Shown piece by piece: positions 1 through 11,555 of a DNA stretch of 64,000 bases. The notes beneath the pieces are model-generated. The model was given only the letters and a program-made list of their open reading frames with translations. It was not told the DNA's origin and did not search any database. The stretch is taken from contig OY856186.1 of assembly GCA_963693315.1 (NCBI GenBank), positions 368,864,850-368,928,849 of the forward strand. The letters are read 5' to 3'. Numbering within the stretch: position 1 is the stretch's first letter; every line of letters begins with the position of its first letter. Position numbers and translations under genes: made by a program. Source of the DNA: Diogma glabrata (lineage: Eukaryota; Arthropoda; Insecta; Diptera; Cylindrotomidae).

Positions 1-3000
1 AAACCAATGCGACTCAAGCGTCTGTTCTCCATGTTAGGGGCGGCTTGAAGCGGGTGTCTATCTTGGATCAAGCGGCTCGCTATATAAACGTGTTAAAAGG
101 TTGTTTCTGGTAACCTTAAGATGCAGAACGGACCCATTCACGACAATTTGGGTTGGGCCTAAGGTTAACACCCTAACCCCGGAAAAAAAATTATTTGTTA
201 AATTTGGAAATCAGAAAAGAAAAACAGACCCGGACAAAAACAGAATTTTACCTGGACGTGAAAAAGGACCAGACTACCGAATCGGAACGTGGAACATGCG
301 CAGCCTGAGCGCTCCTGATGCTCTTATAAGTCTGGAAACAGAGGCTGAGACGTATGTGATGGATATCATAGCTCTGCAAGAAATTAGACAGCCGATAATC
401 GGAAAACAAGATTTGGATAGTCACTCTCTATACTGTAGTGGTCATCCTTCTCGAAGAGAATTTGGAACTGGCTTTCTTGTTGGTGCACGCATACAAGAAG
501 CCGTGATGAAATTCATCCCGGTCAGTGAGAGGATTTGCTACCTACGTGGACGTGGTACATATAACAATATTTCTCTTATTGCCGTGCATGCACCTACTGA
601 AGCTAAGACCGTCGACGAGAAGGATAATTTCTACATAGCACTGGAAGAGGTTATGAAACAAACACCAACACGCGACTTCACTATGGTTCTTGGTGACTTT
701 AATGGACAGGTTGGAAGAGATATCTCTTATGGAAATGTGGTGGGCCCCAACAGTCTGCATTTGAATTCGAATGATAATGGTGAGAGAATGACTGAGTTTG
801 CATTATCAAATAATTTGAGAATTGCCAGTACTTTCTTTCCGCACCGATCGATTCATAAGCAGACTTGGGTCTCACCGAATGGAAACACTCGAAATCAAAT
901 TGATCACGTGCTAGTTACAGCACGTTTCTTTTCGAGTGTTCTGGATGTGCGATCCTTTAGAGGTGCATACATTGAAAGTGACCACTTTCTTGTATGTGCT
1001 AAAATAAGGTTCCACTTCCCAAACCCAAGCATTCCGAAATTCAATCAACGGAAACGATTTAACATCTCATCATTAAAGAATGCAGAAACAGAAGAGAAAT
1101 ATCAAAACCATATTGCCGAAACATTGGAGAAATCAGAAACCATTAATGGAGACGTCAATAAGTCATGGTATTTGCTCAAAGATGCTGTTTTAAGCGCTGC
1201 TGAGGGAATACTTGGACGACCACAAAACCACTCCCAGAAGTCATGGATGGATCAAGCATGTCTTGACGCTATTCAATACAAAAGAGATTGCTATCTGAAA
1301 TGTCTGCAAGGACGCAACACCAGGTCCACGAAGGAGAACTATAAACTGGCAAGACAAGCCGTTACAAAGTTATGTAGACGAACGAAGAGAGAATGGTGGA
1401 AGAGAAAGTGTGAGGAGATTAAAAGCTTCAATAAGGAACATCAATCGCGTAACTTCTTTCAACAGGTTAAAACCTTAAAGAAGGGCCCTCAAACTAGATC
1501 GACTGCTATTCAAAACGAAGATGGGGAGCTACAAGTAGACCTTAAAAATATTTTAGATACTTGGGCCGCTTATTTTGAGAATCTTCTCAACTTAAGTGAC
1601 CAGCAACAAGTCGGGCGACGACCAAAACTTATTCGTGCGTCAAAGGTACATGTAGAAGAACCCATTAAAGAGGAATTCGATGCGGCGCTGTCAAAATTAA
1701 AATGCAATAAAGCACCTGGTATCGACGATATAACATCCGAAATGATTGTACATGGTGGTGAAACTCTATCCTTAAGATTGTTTGAACTTGTTCAAATGAT
1801 ATGGAGGACTGAAGCCATGCCACAGGACTGCAACACAGCTATGCTGATACCAATCCATAAAAAAGGTAATAGCCTACAATGTGCAAACTACAGAGGAATC
1901 GCTCTACTCTGCACAGCATATAAGATCTTTTCTTACATTTTGCTATCCAAAATCAATCCTTTTGCTGAACAACTGTTTGGAGAATATCAGTGTGGCTTCC
2001 GGTGGGGCCGAGGTACCACCGATGCACTTTTCTCGATAAGGATGATTTTGGAAAAGTGCCGAGAGTTCAACATACCAGTGCACCAACTCTTCATTGATTT
2101 CAGGCAGGCCTACGACTCTCTCGAACGAGAGACTCTATGGTCTGCTCTGGTGTCAATGGGAATTCCTGGTAAACTGGTATCACTATGCAAAATGACAGTA
2201 CAGAACTCTCAATGCTGTGTACGAGTTGAGAACGAAATATCAAGGTTTTTTAAAGGCGACTCCGGGTTAAGACAAGGTGATGCTATCTCTCCTATACTTT
2301 TTAATTTAGCCTTGGAATATGTGTGCCGTCAAAAGAAACTACCGACTAACAACAATATCTTGTCAATAAACTCAGTACAGATGATTGCATACGCTGATGA
2401 TGTTGTCATCCTTGGCCGAAGTGAAGCTGTTATGAGTGAGACTTTCAAGTCGCTTGAGAGTGGACCTAGAAAAATTGGTCTTCAAATTAACTACAATAAA
2501 ACCAAACATATGAATGTTTCAAGAGAGGCTGAGAAGAAAGATTTGATGTGCGGCGATGAACGAATTGAGGGAGTTGAATCTTTTAAATATTTGGGATCAA
2601 TGCTTGACTCAAACAACAGCAAACTTACAGATATAAAAGCTCGAATCGCTGCAGGTAATCGAACTTTCTACTCAATCAAACCTCTCCTTGGATCTCCGTA
2701 TGTATCAACTAACACCAAGCTCAAGTTATACAAGACATTGATTAGACCGTTTGTGATGTATGGGTCACAAACGTGGACCCTTACACAAAATGACGAATCG
2801 CATTTATCTGTATTTGAGCGTAAAATCCTACGCTACATTTTTGGTCCACTTAAGACAGACGATGGAGAGTATAGAACCCGATATAACTTTGAGATCAGAG
2901 ACCTTCTTGAGGGTCCTGATATAATAGGTTGTATCCGTTCTAATAGGATTGCTTGGTTTGGGCATGCTCTACGAGCCGATTCACAGTCTGGAATGATTAG

Positions 3001-3211
3001 AAAAATGTACGTTAGTACCCCAGGGAGTGGGCGACCGCGAGGAAGACCACGACTACAATGGGAGACTGACGTAATAAACGACCTTAAAAAAATCGGCTGC
3101 CATGGTAATTATGTCGCTGTTGCGAATGACCGTGGTGAATATTCGAAGCTGATTAGCCTGGCAACGCTCCTACATGGAGCATGAACGCCGTTTAAAAAAA
3201 AAAAAAAAAAA
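1..3211 (+). mobile_element. RTE-clade non-LTR retrotransposon (LINE), 5' end at or beyond window edge
   Basis: One long protein with an N-terminal apurinic-type endonuclease and a reverse transcriptase fills this stretch. It is followed, after a very short 3' UTR of about ten bases, by a run of about 18 A and then an AATAACGAAGAAGAC stretch. A single endonuclease-RT protein with almost no 3' UTR is typical of RTE elements. The first 100 bases are probably its 5' leader. The true 5' end and any target duplication cannot be set because the window starts here. Confidence 0.85.
101..3184 (+). CDS. RTE-type endonuclease / reverse transcriptase, intact ORF
   Basis: This 1027-residue protein would nick target DNA and copy its own RNA into the break (target-primed reverse transcription). 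The endonuclease/exonuclease/phosphatase fold runs from about residue 60 to 300. Its usual catalytic residues are all present: N65 (GTWN), E94 (LQEIR), D199 and N201 (GDFNGQ), D268-H269 and S293-D294-H295. The reverse transcriptase follows, with KAPGIDD at about 537-543, FIDFRQAYDSL from 664, GLRQGD at 722-727 and the YADD active site at 764-767. The C-terminal part (KYLGS, then a basic GRPRGRPR stretch) is usual for the family. No stop or frameshift is seen, and the length is near the roughly 1000 residues normal for RTE. The ATG at 101 is the first in frame; the conserved part starts near residue 58, so a later start is possible. Base composition is clearly less AT-rich than the flanks. Confidence 0.93.
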   Translation: MFLVTLRCRTDPFTTIWVGPKVNTLTPEKKLFVKFGNQKRKTDPDKNRILPGREKGPDYRIGTWNMRSLSAPDALISLETEAETYVMDIIALQEIRQPIIGKQDLDSHSLYCSGHPSRREFGTGFLVGARIQEAVMKFIPVSERICYLRGRGTYNNISLIAVHAPTEAKTVDEKDNFYIALEEVMKQTPTRDFTMVLGDFNGQVGRDISYGNVVGPNSLHLNSNDNGERMTEFALSNNLRIASTFFPHRSIHKQTWVSPNGNTRNQIDHVLVTARFFSSVLDVRSFRGAYIESDHFLVCAKIRFHFPNPSIPKFNQRKRFNISSLKNAETEEKYQNHIAETLEKSETINGDVNKSWYLLKDAVLSAAEGILGRPQNHSQKSWMDQACLDAIQYKRDCYLKCLQGRNTRSTKENYKLARQAVTKLCRRTKREWWKRKCEEIKSFNKEHQSRNFFQQVKTLKKGPQTRSTAIQNEDGELQVDLKNILDTWAAYFENLLNLSDQQQVGRRPKLIRASKVHVEEPIKEEFDAALSKLKCNKAPGIDDITSEMIVHGGETLSLRLFELVQMIWRTEAMPQDCNTAMLIPIHKKGNSLQCANYRGIALLCTAYKIFSYILLSKINPFAEQLFGEYQCGFRWGRGTTDALFSIRMILEKCREFNIPVHQLFIDFRQAYDSLERETLWSALVSMGIPGKLVSLCKMTVQNSQCCVRVENEISRFFKGDSGLRQGDAISPILFNLALEYVCRQKKLPTNNNILSINSVQMIAYADDVVILGRSEAVMSETFKSLESGPRKIGLQINYNKTKHMNVSREAEKKDLMCGDERIEGVESFKYLGSMLDSNNSKLTDIKARIAAGNRTFYSIKPLLGSPYVSTNTKLKLYKTLIRPFVMYGSQTWTLTQNDESHLSVFERKILRYIFGPLKTDDGEYRTRYNFEIRDLLEGPDIIGCIRSNRIAWFGHALRADSQSGMIRKMYVSTPGSGRPRGRPRLQWETDVINDLKKIGCHGNYVAVANDRGEYSKLISLATLLHGA

Positions 3212-4087
3212 ATAACGAAGAAGACATTTTCATAGTGAATCACGATATTTTTGGAATACAGTTCCTAGAATGCTAATAGTATTGAAAGATTAATTGTGTA
3301 ACATATCTGTTTATTTACAAATACTGTAAATATCGGAAACAGGGGGAGTCCATTCTTGATCGAGATACAATTATTCATTTAGTAGTGAAAAGGATTTAAT
3401 AGATGAATAGTGGTATTTCTGTTGCGAATATGACGGCAGTAGTAGTGTATTAAGAAAGTGAAATTCGAATTAATTACGATTTTTTTGCTGTTGAACCATC
3501 AATAAAATTTGGACCTGTATCAGAAGTTGATTTTAGTCACATTTAAAAAAAATTTATTGATAGTTGAATTTGAAATAAAAGGATTAGAATTAAAGTTGGC
3601 CATCTTGTTATTGATTTACCTGATTTGTGGAAACAACATTGGAATAACGAAATAATTGATTATTGCATCGAATTATTATTCATTTTCAACAATCGCCAGG
3701 ACCATTAGTCCATCATTTGTTAATTATGTATTGATTATGGTATCGTAATATTTTTCATTTTAACAATCTTCCATACCATTGGTGCAACTTTTGATTCAAC
3801 AATCGCCGTGACCATAGGTGCAATGTTTTAATGTATTAGTTTGTAGTTGATTCAGTATATTTGGATAAATTTACCCGAACGAGGAAGAGTTGGACCCTGT
3901 ACAACCCTAAAGTGGGTTAAACATTTTGATTTTTAAATGTACTAATTGTAGTCGAGGTGGTGTGTGTGTGTGTGATGGTTTAAGTTTTTCTGACTTTAGT
4001 TAGGGTCATCAATATCCCTATTCTGTACTCACTTGATTCCGTTCTTTTAAGGAACTTTCAATTCTGCATTTGTACTGGGGGAAAAAT
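3212..4087. other. Non-coding AT-rich stretch with old repeat sequence
   Basis: No credible reading frame. The part from about 3660 to 4000 contains two imperfect copies of an ACAATCGCC-GACCAT motif and a TAAACATTTTGATTTTTAAATG stretch. It is distantly similar in order to 23870..24170, where a (GTG)-like tract and a TCTGACTTT/TCCGACTTTT motif also follow. It is probably a decayed interspersed repeat. A short (GT)n tract sits at about 3960-3973. Confidence 0.4.
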
Positions 4088-4337
4088 TGTAGAATTTGAA
4101 CTTTTATTGAAATATTATCGATCTTCTGTTTCCCCTTCCATAAGCAATTCCCCTTTTTTCAAGTTAAAAAAAAATCATTTATATAAACATGTTTATTAAG
4201 TGACGTAACTAAACCGTCAACAGTAGTACAGAAAAATGTAGCTACGTTTAGTACAATTTAAGAAAATTAATAAAATTATAATTGAGTTTGAAAACTATTA
4301 TTTTCAGAGTAAAATTTGTAAATAGTCCGTTGTTACA
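4088..4337 (-). repeat. LTR, left copy
   Basis: About 250 bp, matching 6047..6297 almost end to end, with TG...CA ends on the plus strand. Shared blocks include the TTCTGTTTCCCCTTCCATAA region and the GTGACGTAACTAAACCGTCA region. Orientation is taken from the putative primer-binding site next to the right copy. Confidence 0.65.
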
Positions 4338-5039
4338 AAACTAGGAGCAACTAGGATAGTGATGATAGAACTAATATCCCTATCCGTTGTTTATCCTAGA
4401 AGGAAGTACTATAATAATCGCCAATTATGACTCGCTACAAAAATTGTTTCGATTATCTAAATTATTTATTATTGAATGACGATATAATAGAAAAACAAAC
4501 TGAAGTCACGTCAAAAGGAACCAGAAACAGAAAACCTGATGTACAAAAAAAATATGGCCATACATATATTCAAATTATTTTCATTCTTTTTAATTTACTT
4601 TATATCTATTTTATTCAAAAAAAAAAGTTTGAATGATATTTCTTTAAAAATAGATATTTGTTTAATTTATACACCTAAATTTATATTTTTATATAATACA
4701 ATAATTTTTATTTATTTTATTTAATTTCTTAATTTTAGATATGCTGAAATCCAGTAAAATCTTATAATTATTTATGCGACTATAACACCTCTAGTTAAAG
4801 TATTTACTTATTTATTTAAAAAAAATAAAATATTTATTTATTTAAAAAAAATAAAAGATATTTAATATATTATTTATTTAATGTCTGGATGTAATTTATT
4901 TAATCAATAAAATTTATTTAATTAACTTCTCCTAAAATTATTTACTTGTTATTATAAAAAAATTTATTTTATTTAATAAAATTTATTTATCTAGTTTTCA
5001 AAAATTATTGTTTTTATTTATTTATTTTTTGTTTAATGT

Positions 5040-5702
5040 AGATAAAAGACCTCCAAGTGAAGATTTGTTTGTTGACAAAAAAAACAACCAAAATATGATA
5101 CAAATGTCCAATGTCATCTAATTCTATTCTTGAATCCTCGCGCTCGCGAGCACTCCACAAGAATGCATGTGAGAATCGACTAGATAAGCCCCTAACAACC
5201 AGATTCTACAGAACAGTTTCTTCCTCAATTAAAAAGAAACAACCATGACTGTCACGATATGGAATAAAACCAAATTCTACTAACCCAGACATGGTTGCTC
5301 TACCTAAAACTAAACTAAAAATAAATTACTAGAAGTAATGACGTTTTCTTGGAGAACGCTCCCCAGCGCCAGACTTCAAGTCTTAGACTCCATAGACATT
5401 GTTCTATTGCAAATTTAAATATATCCAAAAAGGGTTGAAATTGAAATTGTTTGAGGTGAAGCCTCTGATCTTGAAGAAAAATGTTAATTGGTTCCTCCCC
5501 TCATTTCACCGAAGAATCCTCTGAGCAAAGAATGGTACCACTGGTTTGTACCTAAGCACAAACGCAGTAGCACCACTCCCCGTCGTCTGAGAACTCCCTC
5601 GCTGGAATGAAGAGAAGAGACCAATGATCTTTGATCGCATGTCCATAATGGATAGAGGCGATCTAGGAACATCATTAATGTTAAGACCATGTTAATGGTC
5701 AT
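5040..5702 (-). pseudogene. Coding-like fragments inside the LTR element, unrecognised
   Basis: Two minus-strand segments have protein-like composition within otherwise AT-rich DNA. One, from about 5695 down to 5511, is open for about 60 codons in the frame containing SKIIGLFSSFQRG. The second starts with an ATG at 5292, reads MSGLVEFGFIPYRDSHG, hits a stop at 5206..5208, and stays coding-like to about 5040. They may be remnants of a gag-like or captured protein. I recognise neither. A different minus-strand frame at 5484..5702 (72 residues) is also open and overlaps the first segment. Confidence 0.25.
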
Positions 5703-6046
5703 GGATGACCTTTTAGGCCTACCAATTCAGAAATTTTATTAATATTCTAGTAAACATTTACAAACTTGTACCAATAAGTACATTATTCATATTCAATTAA
5801 AAACAAAAATTAATAAGCCCAAAACCGGTTTACTCAAAATTATTTACAACAAAATCCATAAAAAAAAACCTAAACTGGTTTTATAAAAAATTACGCTTAA
5901 AAGTTTGCGCCAAAAATATGACTCATCAACTTATTTGTTTATTACCGTAATTAGGGTACTTATCAAAAAATAAACCGTATTATCACGGTATGCATCAATA
6001 AAATTCATTACACCCCACGGGTCAGTTTCGTTTCGTAGCGCCATGT

Positions 6047-6297
6047 TGTAGAATTTGAACTTTTATTGAAACATTATCGATCTTCTGTTTCCCCTTCCAT
6101 AAACAATTCCCCTTATTCCAAGTTAAAAAAAAATTCATTTATATAAACATGTTTATTAAGTGACGTAACTAAACCGTCAACAGTAGTACAAAAAAATGAG
6201 GTTACGTTTACTACAATTTAAGAAAATTAATAAAATAATAATTGAGTTTGAAAACTATTATTTTCAGAGTAAAATTTGTAAAAAGTCCATCGTTACA
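6047..6297 (-). repeat. LTR, right copy
   Basis: Direct repeat of 4088..4337 with a few substitutions and a one-base length difference. It is followed by AAAT, which matches the four bases before the left copy. On the minus strand this would be the 5' LTR. Confidence 0.65.
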
Positions 6298-6301
6298 AAA
6301 T

Positions 6302-9300
6302 AATGTCGAGTTCATAGACTGAAACTAGTTGAAAATAACTCAAGGTAGGCCGTTCCTCTAAAGTTCCTGATATTGATTGCACTATGAACGAAAAAATTCA
6401 AAACAACTGAATGCAGTCATAGATTTTTTAGGTGAATTTAACCCAACATTATATGAAGTGAGAGGTTATTATACTATATTAAGGAGAGTTGTGAGATGGC
6501 AGTTGGGCCTCATAAAATCTGGGTAGGTGGAAGCACGCGAGTCACCTTGGTTATTTTGTTTTTTAATTTTCTAAATTTTTTAATATTTAGATCGGCGGAA
6601 TTCGCTGGAGCTAGTGATGGCTACAACACTTCTCAATACATGATCTAGAAAAGGACCTGGTAGTTGTATGGTAAACTTGTAAATGCAAAGGCTAAACACT
6701 AGAGCAACAAGCCCACTAACAAAATTATTATTTTTGTTCAATAAATTTGGTTCTGGTGGTAAACTCAGTATAAACGCATAGCTAAATTTGAATCATTTGA
6801 TATCAGATTGTCATTAAAGAATTATCACCCAAAATCTATTTTGTCCTAGTAACGTATATGACACAACAGCTTGTCTATAGACACTGAAGGAGATAACTGA
6901 ACTTATTGAAACCGTTTGTGATATTTACCAAAATAAAATACGGTTTCAAAAGCCTGGCTCTATAAAACACATAAAAATCTTTTAAGCCCTTGGTCCAACA
7001 ACAACATGTGTTCTATTAAGAACTGATGGACTCAAATTTTTCGAAAATTAAACAATAAATCCTACAACATAGTAAAATAAAATAGAGGCTGAAGATAAAA
7101 TGAAAATTTATTATATTAAAAGAAACAAAACTAAAATTTGGCTGGAAATAATCTAGCTGTGGCGTATTCTCTAATCGTGTGACGCAATCTCTTCCTGAAT
7201 GATTAAATCATGGCAAGAGCCAGCAATAGCATGACATTACCGTTGCTACAACAAAGCTCATCTGCCAGCACACCTAGAATTCCACCTTAGATAGTGACAT
7301 ACATATCACTGTTATTGACAGTGGTGTGGGACCAGGGACTGGAGTACACAGTGTTGTTATATAGCCATCAATCAAAAATAAAAAATTACAAATAAAAACT
7401 GATCATTCCCAGTGGTCAACTCATTATACATCGTCTTTTTTATAACTTTTTGTTTTAAAAACTCGGTCTTCCCATTCACAAAAAGTTAAAACAACAGCTA
7501 AGCAAAAGCTTTAAATTGTCTTACTTGCATCTATCATATTCTTGTTTAGATAATACAAATAAAAATACCACAATAAAAACTTAACAGAAAACATAAAACT
7601 ATATCTCTTCGTTATGACATATGAATATATGTGTTTCAATTTATTGCAGAAGAAACCACTTTATATGAGCTATAGTTTCATTTTGAATATAATGTAAACA
7701 ATAAAAATTTCTTCCTATTGTTGTAATAAAACTTTATTGCTTTAAAATGTTCTTTTAATTAAAAATGAAAAGCTTAAGACTCAAAACTTTACCTACAAAA
7801 ACAGTTAAAAGTTACAAAGGGATAAAGCAATAACATTAGGTCGATAACACTAGGTAGAATGGAGAAATAGACGTTTTCCATAAAACGGTTGTACCGTTAC
7901 TCTGACGTGTATACATTTTTTTCTCGAAAGCATAAACCCTTAAATTTTCTTATTGATTATTATATATTTTCCTGTTTTTTTTTTTTAATTTTTCCCATAA
8001 GCTTTCTATGTTCTATTCTTATCAACAGCAGGGCTTATACATATGTTATGGATATAATTTTCTTTTGCAATATCATCAATCATTCAGATTTTATGATTCA
8101 TTAAATATTTGAAATGTTTTTCTTTCATTAATTAGAAATGGGATAAAAGTAAAAAGAAAAAAAAATTATGTTCGGATCGATCGATTTCAATTGGTTAAAC
8201 ATACTTGTAAGTAAGCTTTTGACAAAAAAGCTTCGATATTTGAAATGATAAAAACGAATACTTATTTACAGATAATTAGGTAGTTTATATTAATTACAGA
8301 TAATATTTTTGAAATTGATGATGTATATGTAGCTAACATTGAAGATGAAAAATTGAAGATGATGGTTCGATTTTCTTATAAAAACAATGAAAACAAATTT
8401 TGCTTGATGGAAAGATAAAAAACTGAATGTTTTCTTTTTATGTAGCTAATTTTCGATTTTAGCTTAAATAGCTTACTTGTCAAATTTTAAAAACCCAAAC
8501 TAATACAGTGACAGAGAAAAATTTCATAATATTAGAAACCTTTTGTTTGTTAGCTGTTGAGTATGCTGTTGAATATCGATGCACAACTGACCTGGAAAGA
8601 TAAAAAAAATGTGTTGGAATAAAAAATTTACAGAAAATATAAACATTTTTATCAGCAGTGACTTTCGATTGCAAAATTGTTCGTTTTATTTATTTATTTA
8701 TTTATTATTTTTCTTATATTATTGATTTTTTAAACAATGACCAACAAACCAGCAATATCCCGTTATTAACAAAACATCCATCCATTTTACTCATTTTTGC
8801 AATGAAACATGTGGTATTATCTTAAACAACGTCAAACTTAGAATATGCTGATAACAGATCAAGATTGGTAAAGGTTCTCAATCGAACATATGAATAGAGA
8901 TGTGGTTAAAGATTTTTTACTTGACTGTTTGTCGGTGTGTTAACTCGGCAGCCAAGCATTTTTTAAAGTGACCCATTAACAAAATATATAATTTTCTACC
9001 TAGACGAAACCATCAGTGAATCCGGCAAAGAAATTTTTGGTAAAAAACTTCTTCAAAATTGCCTTCATCATAAAATTGTTTGAATTTTAATTTGATATAT
9101 TTCTGTTTAAGATTGCATTTCAGAATCTACCACAATATGTGTTTAATCATTTCTACCAAGCAAACGATGAAAGAATAATTTTGATCCTAGATGAGTATAA
9201 AATGTTGGTTACGTTTTTGCTACGTTGATGTTAACAGATGATTGGGATATGTCGCGGCTCACGACAAGCCTAACTAAGGAATTACAATTCAAATAGTTCC

Positions 9301-9540
9301 AGTTATAAATTCTATGTCTTTATTGCTGTCACTTAGACACCATTCTAATGTAAGACAGTGCTCCGACATGTTGGAGTACCGATTTCAGATTTAATTTAGC
9401 GAACAAATGAATAAAAATTATTGAAATGTTAACAACAACTTCAAATGCAATAAAAACACTCACTGGTATCATCTTTGTCGTAAAAGTACACTGTATCTAA
9501 ATGAAGCAAATATTGAGGTGTTGCAAAAAAAAGCCAGTTT
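6302..9540. other. Long non-coding stretch, nothing identifiable
   Basis: About 3.2 kb of AT-rich DNA without a credible exon, RNA gene or element boundary. It contains short ATTT microsatellites (near 8680-8710) and small unsupported open frames only. Parts at 7140-7340 and 9230-9370 are less AT-rich but show no open frame of note. Confidence 0.5.
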
Positions 9541-9648
9541 AATCATTTAACAGCATGCTGCTTTGAAAGACAAGGAGGGGACAACAGAATACCGTTTCCA
9601 CTAAACATTTGACGTGGTCTCGTGGCAAATTTGACACTGCTTTTTGAT

Positions 9649-9694
9649 ACATACGCTCTTGGCCAATCGTAAACCATTGGCCAAGAGCGTATGT
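9649..9694. repeat. Perfect 19-bp hairpin with 8-base loop
   Basis: Arms 9649..9667 and 9676..9694 are exact reverse complements (ACATACGCTCTTGGCCAAT and its complement), separated by CGTAAACC. The local sequence is much more GC-rich than the flanks. It could be a foldback remnant or a templated inversion. There is no evidence for an RNA product. Confidence 0.8.
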
Positions 9695-9857
9695 GAATCA
9701 AGGAGCCAACAAAGTCACAGAAGACGATCACCAATGTTGTCATTTGATGCACCAATTTTACGAGTCCTGTGAAGGATATCAGGTTGGCAGTCCTGCTGGA
9801 TTGCCAATTTACGGGTGTACCAGATGTCGAAAATTTAACAAACAAAATTCAACTTAA
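9690..9857 (+). pseudogene. Short coding-like segment, unrecognised
   Basis: Fifty-five sense codons without a stop, ending at TAA 9855..9857, containing EDDHQCCHLMHQFYESC and a CTRCRKF motif. Composition is less AT-rich than the flanks, which suggests an old coding fragment. The opposite strand is also open for 100 codons (9543..9845), so the strand is not certain. No family was recognised. It begins right at the hairpin end, so it may belong to the same mobile fragment. Confidence 0.2.
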
Positions 9858-11555
9858 AAACCAACATTCTCGAGGCAGTCCTACCGAAAATTAATAAAAA
9901 AACTCATAAACTCTGGACCTAAAAGAAGTTTAACATCCTGGTTTTCCATAGAGCCACGACATTCTACCCAAGAAGTACTAGGAAGGCACCAAGAAAGTTA
10001 TCGCGTTGCTTAATGCCTTAAATGCAGAATGAAGACAAAAGCAACCTTCAAAATGCTTGAATTTTATGTTTAATCGAAGAAAGTTATTTTGACCAGAAAG
10101 TCACACTACTTTACTCCCTTCTTTTAGAGCGAGTAACTTAAAAATATTATAGTACTCCCAAATACAGAAGTGAATATAATAAAATATTGTTCTTACTCAT
10201 AAATTGAAATAAATATTTTTCTTCAAATACTCAAACATTTAATTTGAGCTTCAAAATTGATGCTTTCCAAAGTAAACAGTAATTAGTTCTACAAAATGTT
10301 TTGTTCAATTTTGCAAGTATTGCTATGACGAATAGGTACTAATTTTCTTCTTTTAATTGAAACTCCAAAGGAGTGAGATCGAAAAAGCTAAAAATTGTGC
10401 TCTTCGACGAAGATCAATATTAGAACTATAAACATTTTAATTTATTCACACTATTTTAAGAAGTGAAACAAGTGCTCGAATAAAATAAATTTTAAGCTCT
10501 AGTAACATCAAATTTAACAGAAAATATGACTGACTACAGGTATAACATTGTAGTTGTGGAGGTAGGTCTCGGTAGCATTGCGAATTGTACTGTGGAACAG
10601 AAGACTATATTATAAAATATTATAAGATTTTGACAAGCTCAAGACAAGCTCAATTTTGACTAACCTAAAAACGTTGACTTTAACATTCATCAATCCATTC
10701 AAAGCAAGTTGCCTAAGTAATAATGTAAAAGCGCAGACAGACCCTATTTGATACAGCACGATGTTTCAAGGTTAAAACTTGAAGTTCAAACGCTCACAAT
10801 TTAATTTTAATCCAAAAATAAGAATTTCCATATTTAAAGAAATTCGCAACCACAAATCATTAGTGAATTTGTATCGGCTGCGTCCTTTAAATTAAAACAA
10901 ACATAAAAACATTTATGTGTGCTACAAGCTAGTCCATAATATTATAACATTTTATCAGTTAGTTGTTTTGCTGCGCCATCACACAATATCAATTAATAAT
11001 ACAAATTTCGGTTTACATAAATGATGAAGATTTTTTTTCGTAAAGCTTAGTCATAGTATTACATGTAGATGTAATACGGTTGTTCAAATTTATGTAGTTG
11101 TAGAGAAGTTGTTTGGTGAGATGATGTGTTGAAGTGGTTGGCTTGTATTTATATTGAGACCATATGGGAAAATTTTAATTTTTGTACGGTGAAAGAGATA
11201 AAAAAAGGAAACAAGAGATGAAAAATTTTACTATAAAAAATGGATCAATCGGCAGATTATTATTTGAATCTTAATCAAACTAATATGATGAGAAGCGTTA
11301 GTTCCACAAATGTAAATTGGTGCCTAATTTAATTTGCCAAAAACAAATATAAATAAATTAAATTGGTACAATTGAGTTAGATATGATGATGATAGCCATC
11401 GATGGTTTGCGCTACTAAATTTTTAATAGGCCGAAAGTGTGCAATTTAGTAAAAATTACTGATATTATTTATGAAGCACAAAGGATGACACATTATATGG
11501 TGTGGAAGGTGTACAAATAGTTCTGTTTAAAATCTTAGATGTAATAAATATAATT
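9858..11555. other. Non-coding AT-rich stretch, nothing identifiable
   Basis: No open frame of protein-like composition and no boundary motif was seen. The 9890-10030 part is slightly less AT-rich and could be the tail of the fragment before it. Confidence 0.4.

Larger units (their letters stand above)
4088..6297 (-). mobile_element. Small LTR-flanked retroelement, probably non-autonomous
   Basis: Two direct repeats of about 250 bp (4088..4337 and 6047..6297) begin with TG and end with CA, and are about 90% identical by eye. The outer flanks carry AAAT on both sides (4084..4087 and 6298..6301), fitting a 4-bp target duplication, although the AT-rich context weakens this. Read on the minus strand, the base sequence just inside the LTR at 6047 contains TGGCGCTACGAAACG, a plausible primer-binding site. 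No clear polypurine tract was found in either orientation. The 1.7-kb interior has only broken open segments, so this is a defective or TRIM/LARD-like element. Confidence 0.6.

Noticed and set aside
542..760. 72-codon minus-strand frame
   Set aside because: Antisense shadow of the RTE endonuclease domain.
4338..4360. Primer-binding site after the left LTR on the plus strand
   Set aside because: AAACTAGGAGC has no TGG start or similarity to a tRNA 3' end; the minus-strand candidate next to the right LTR is better.
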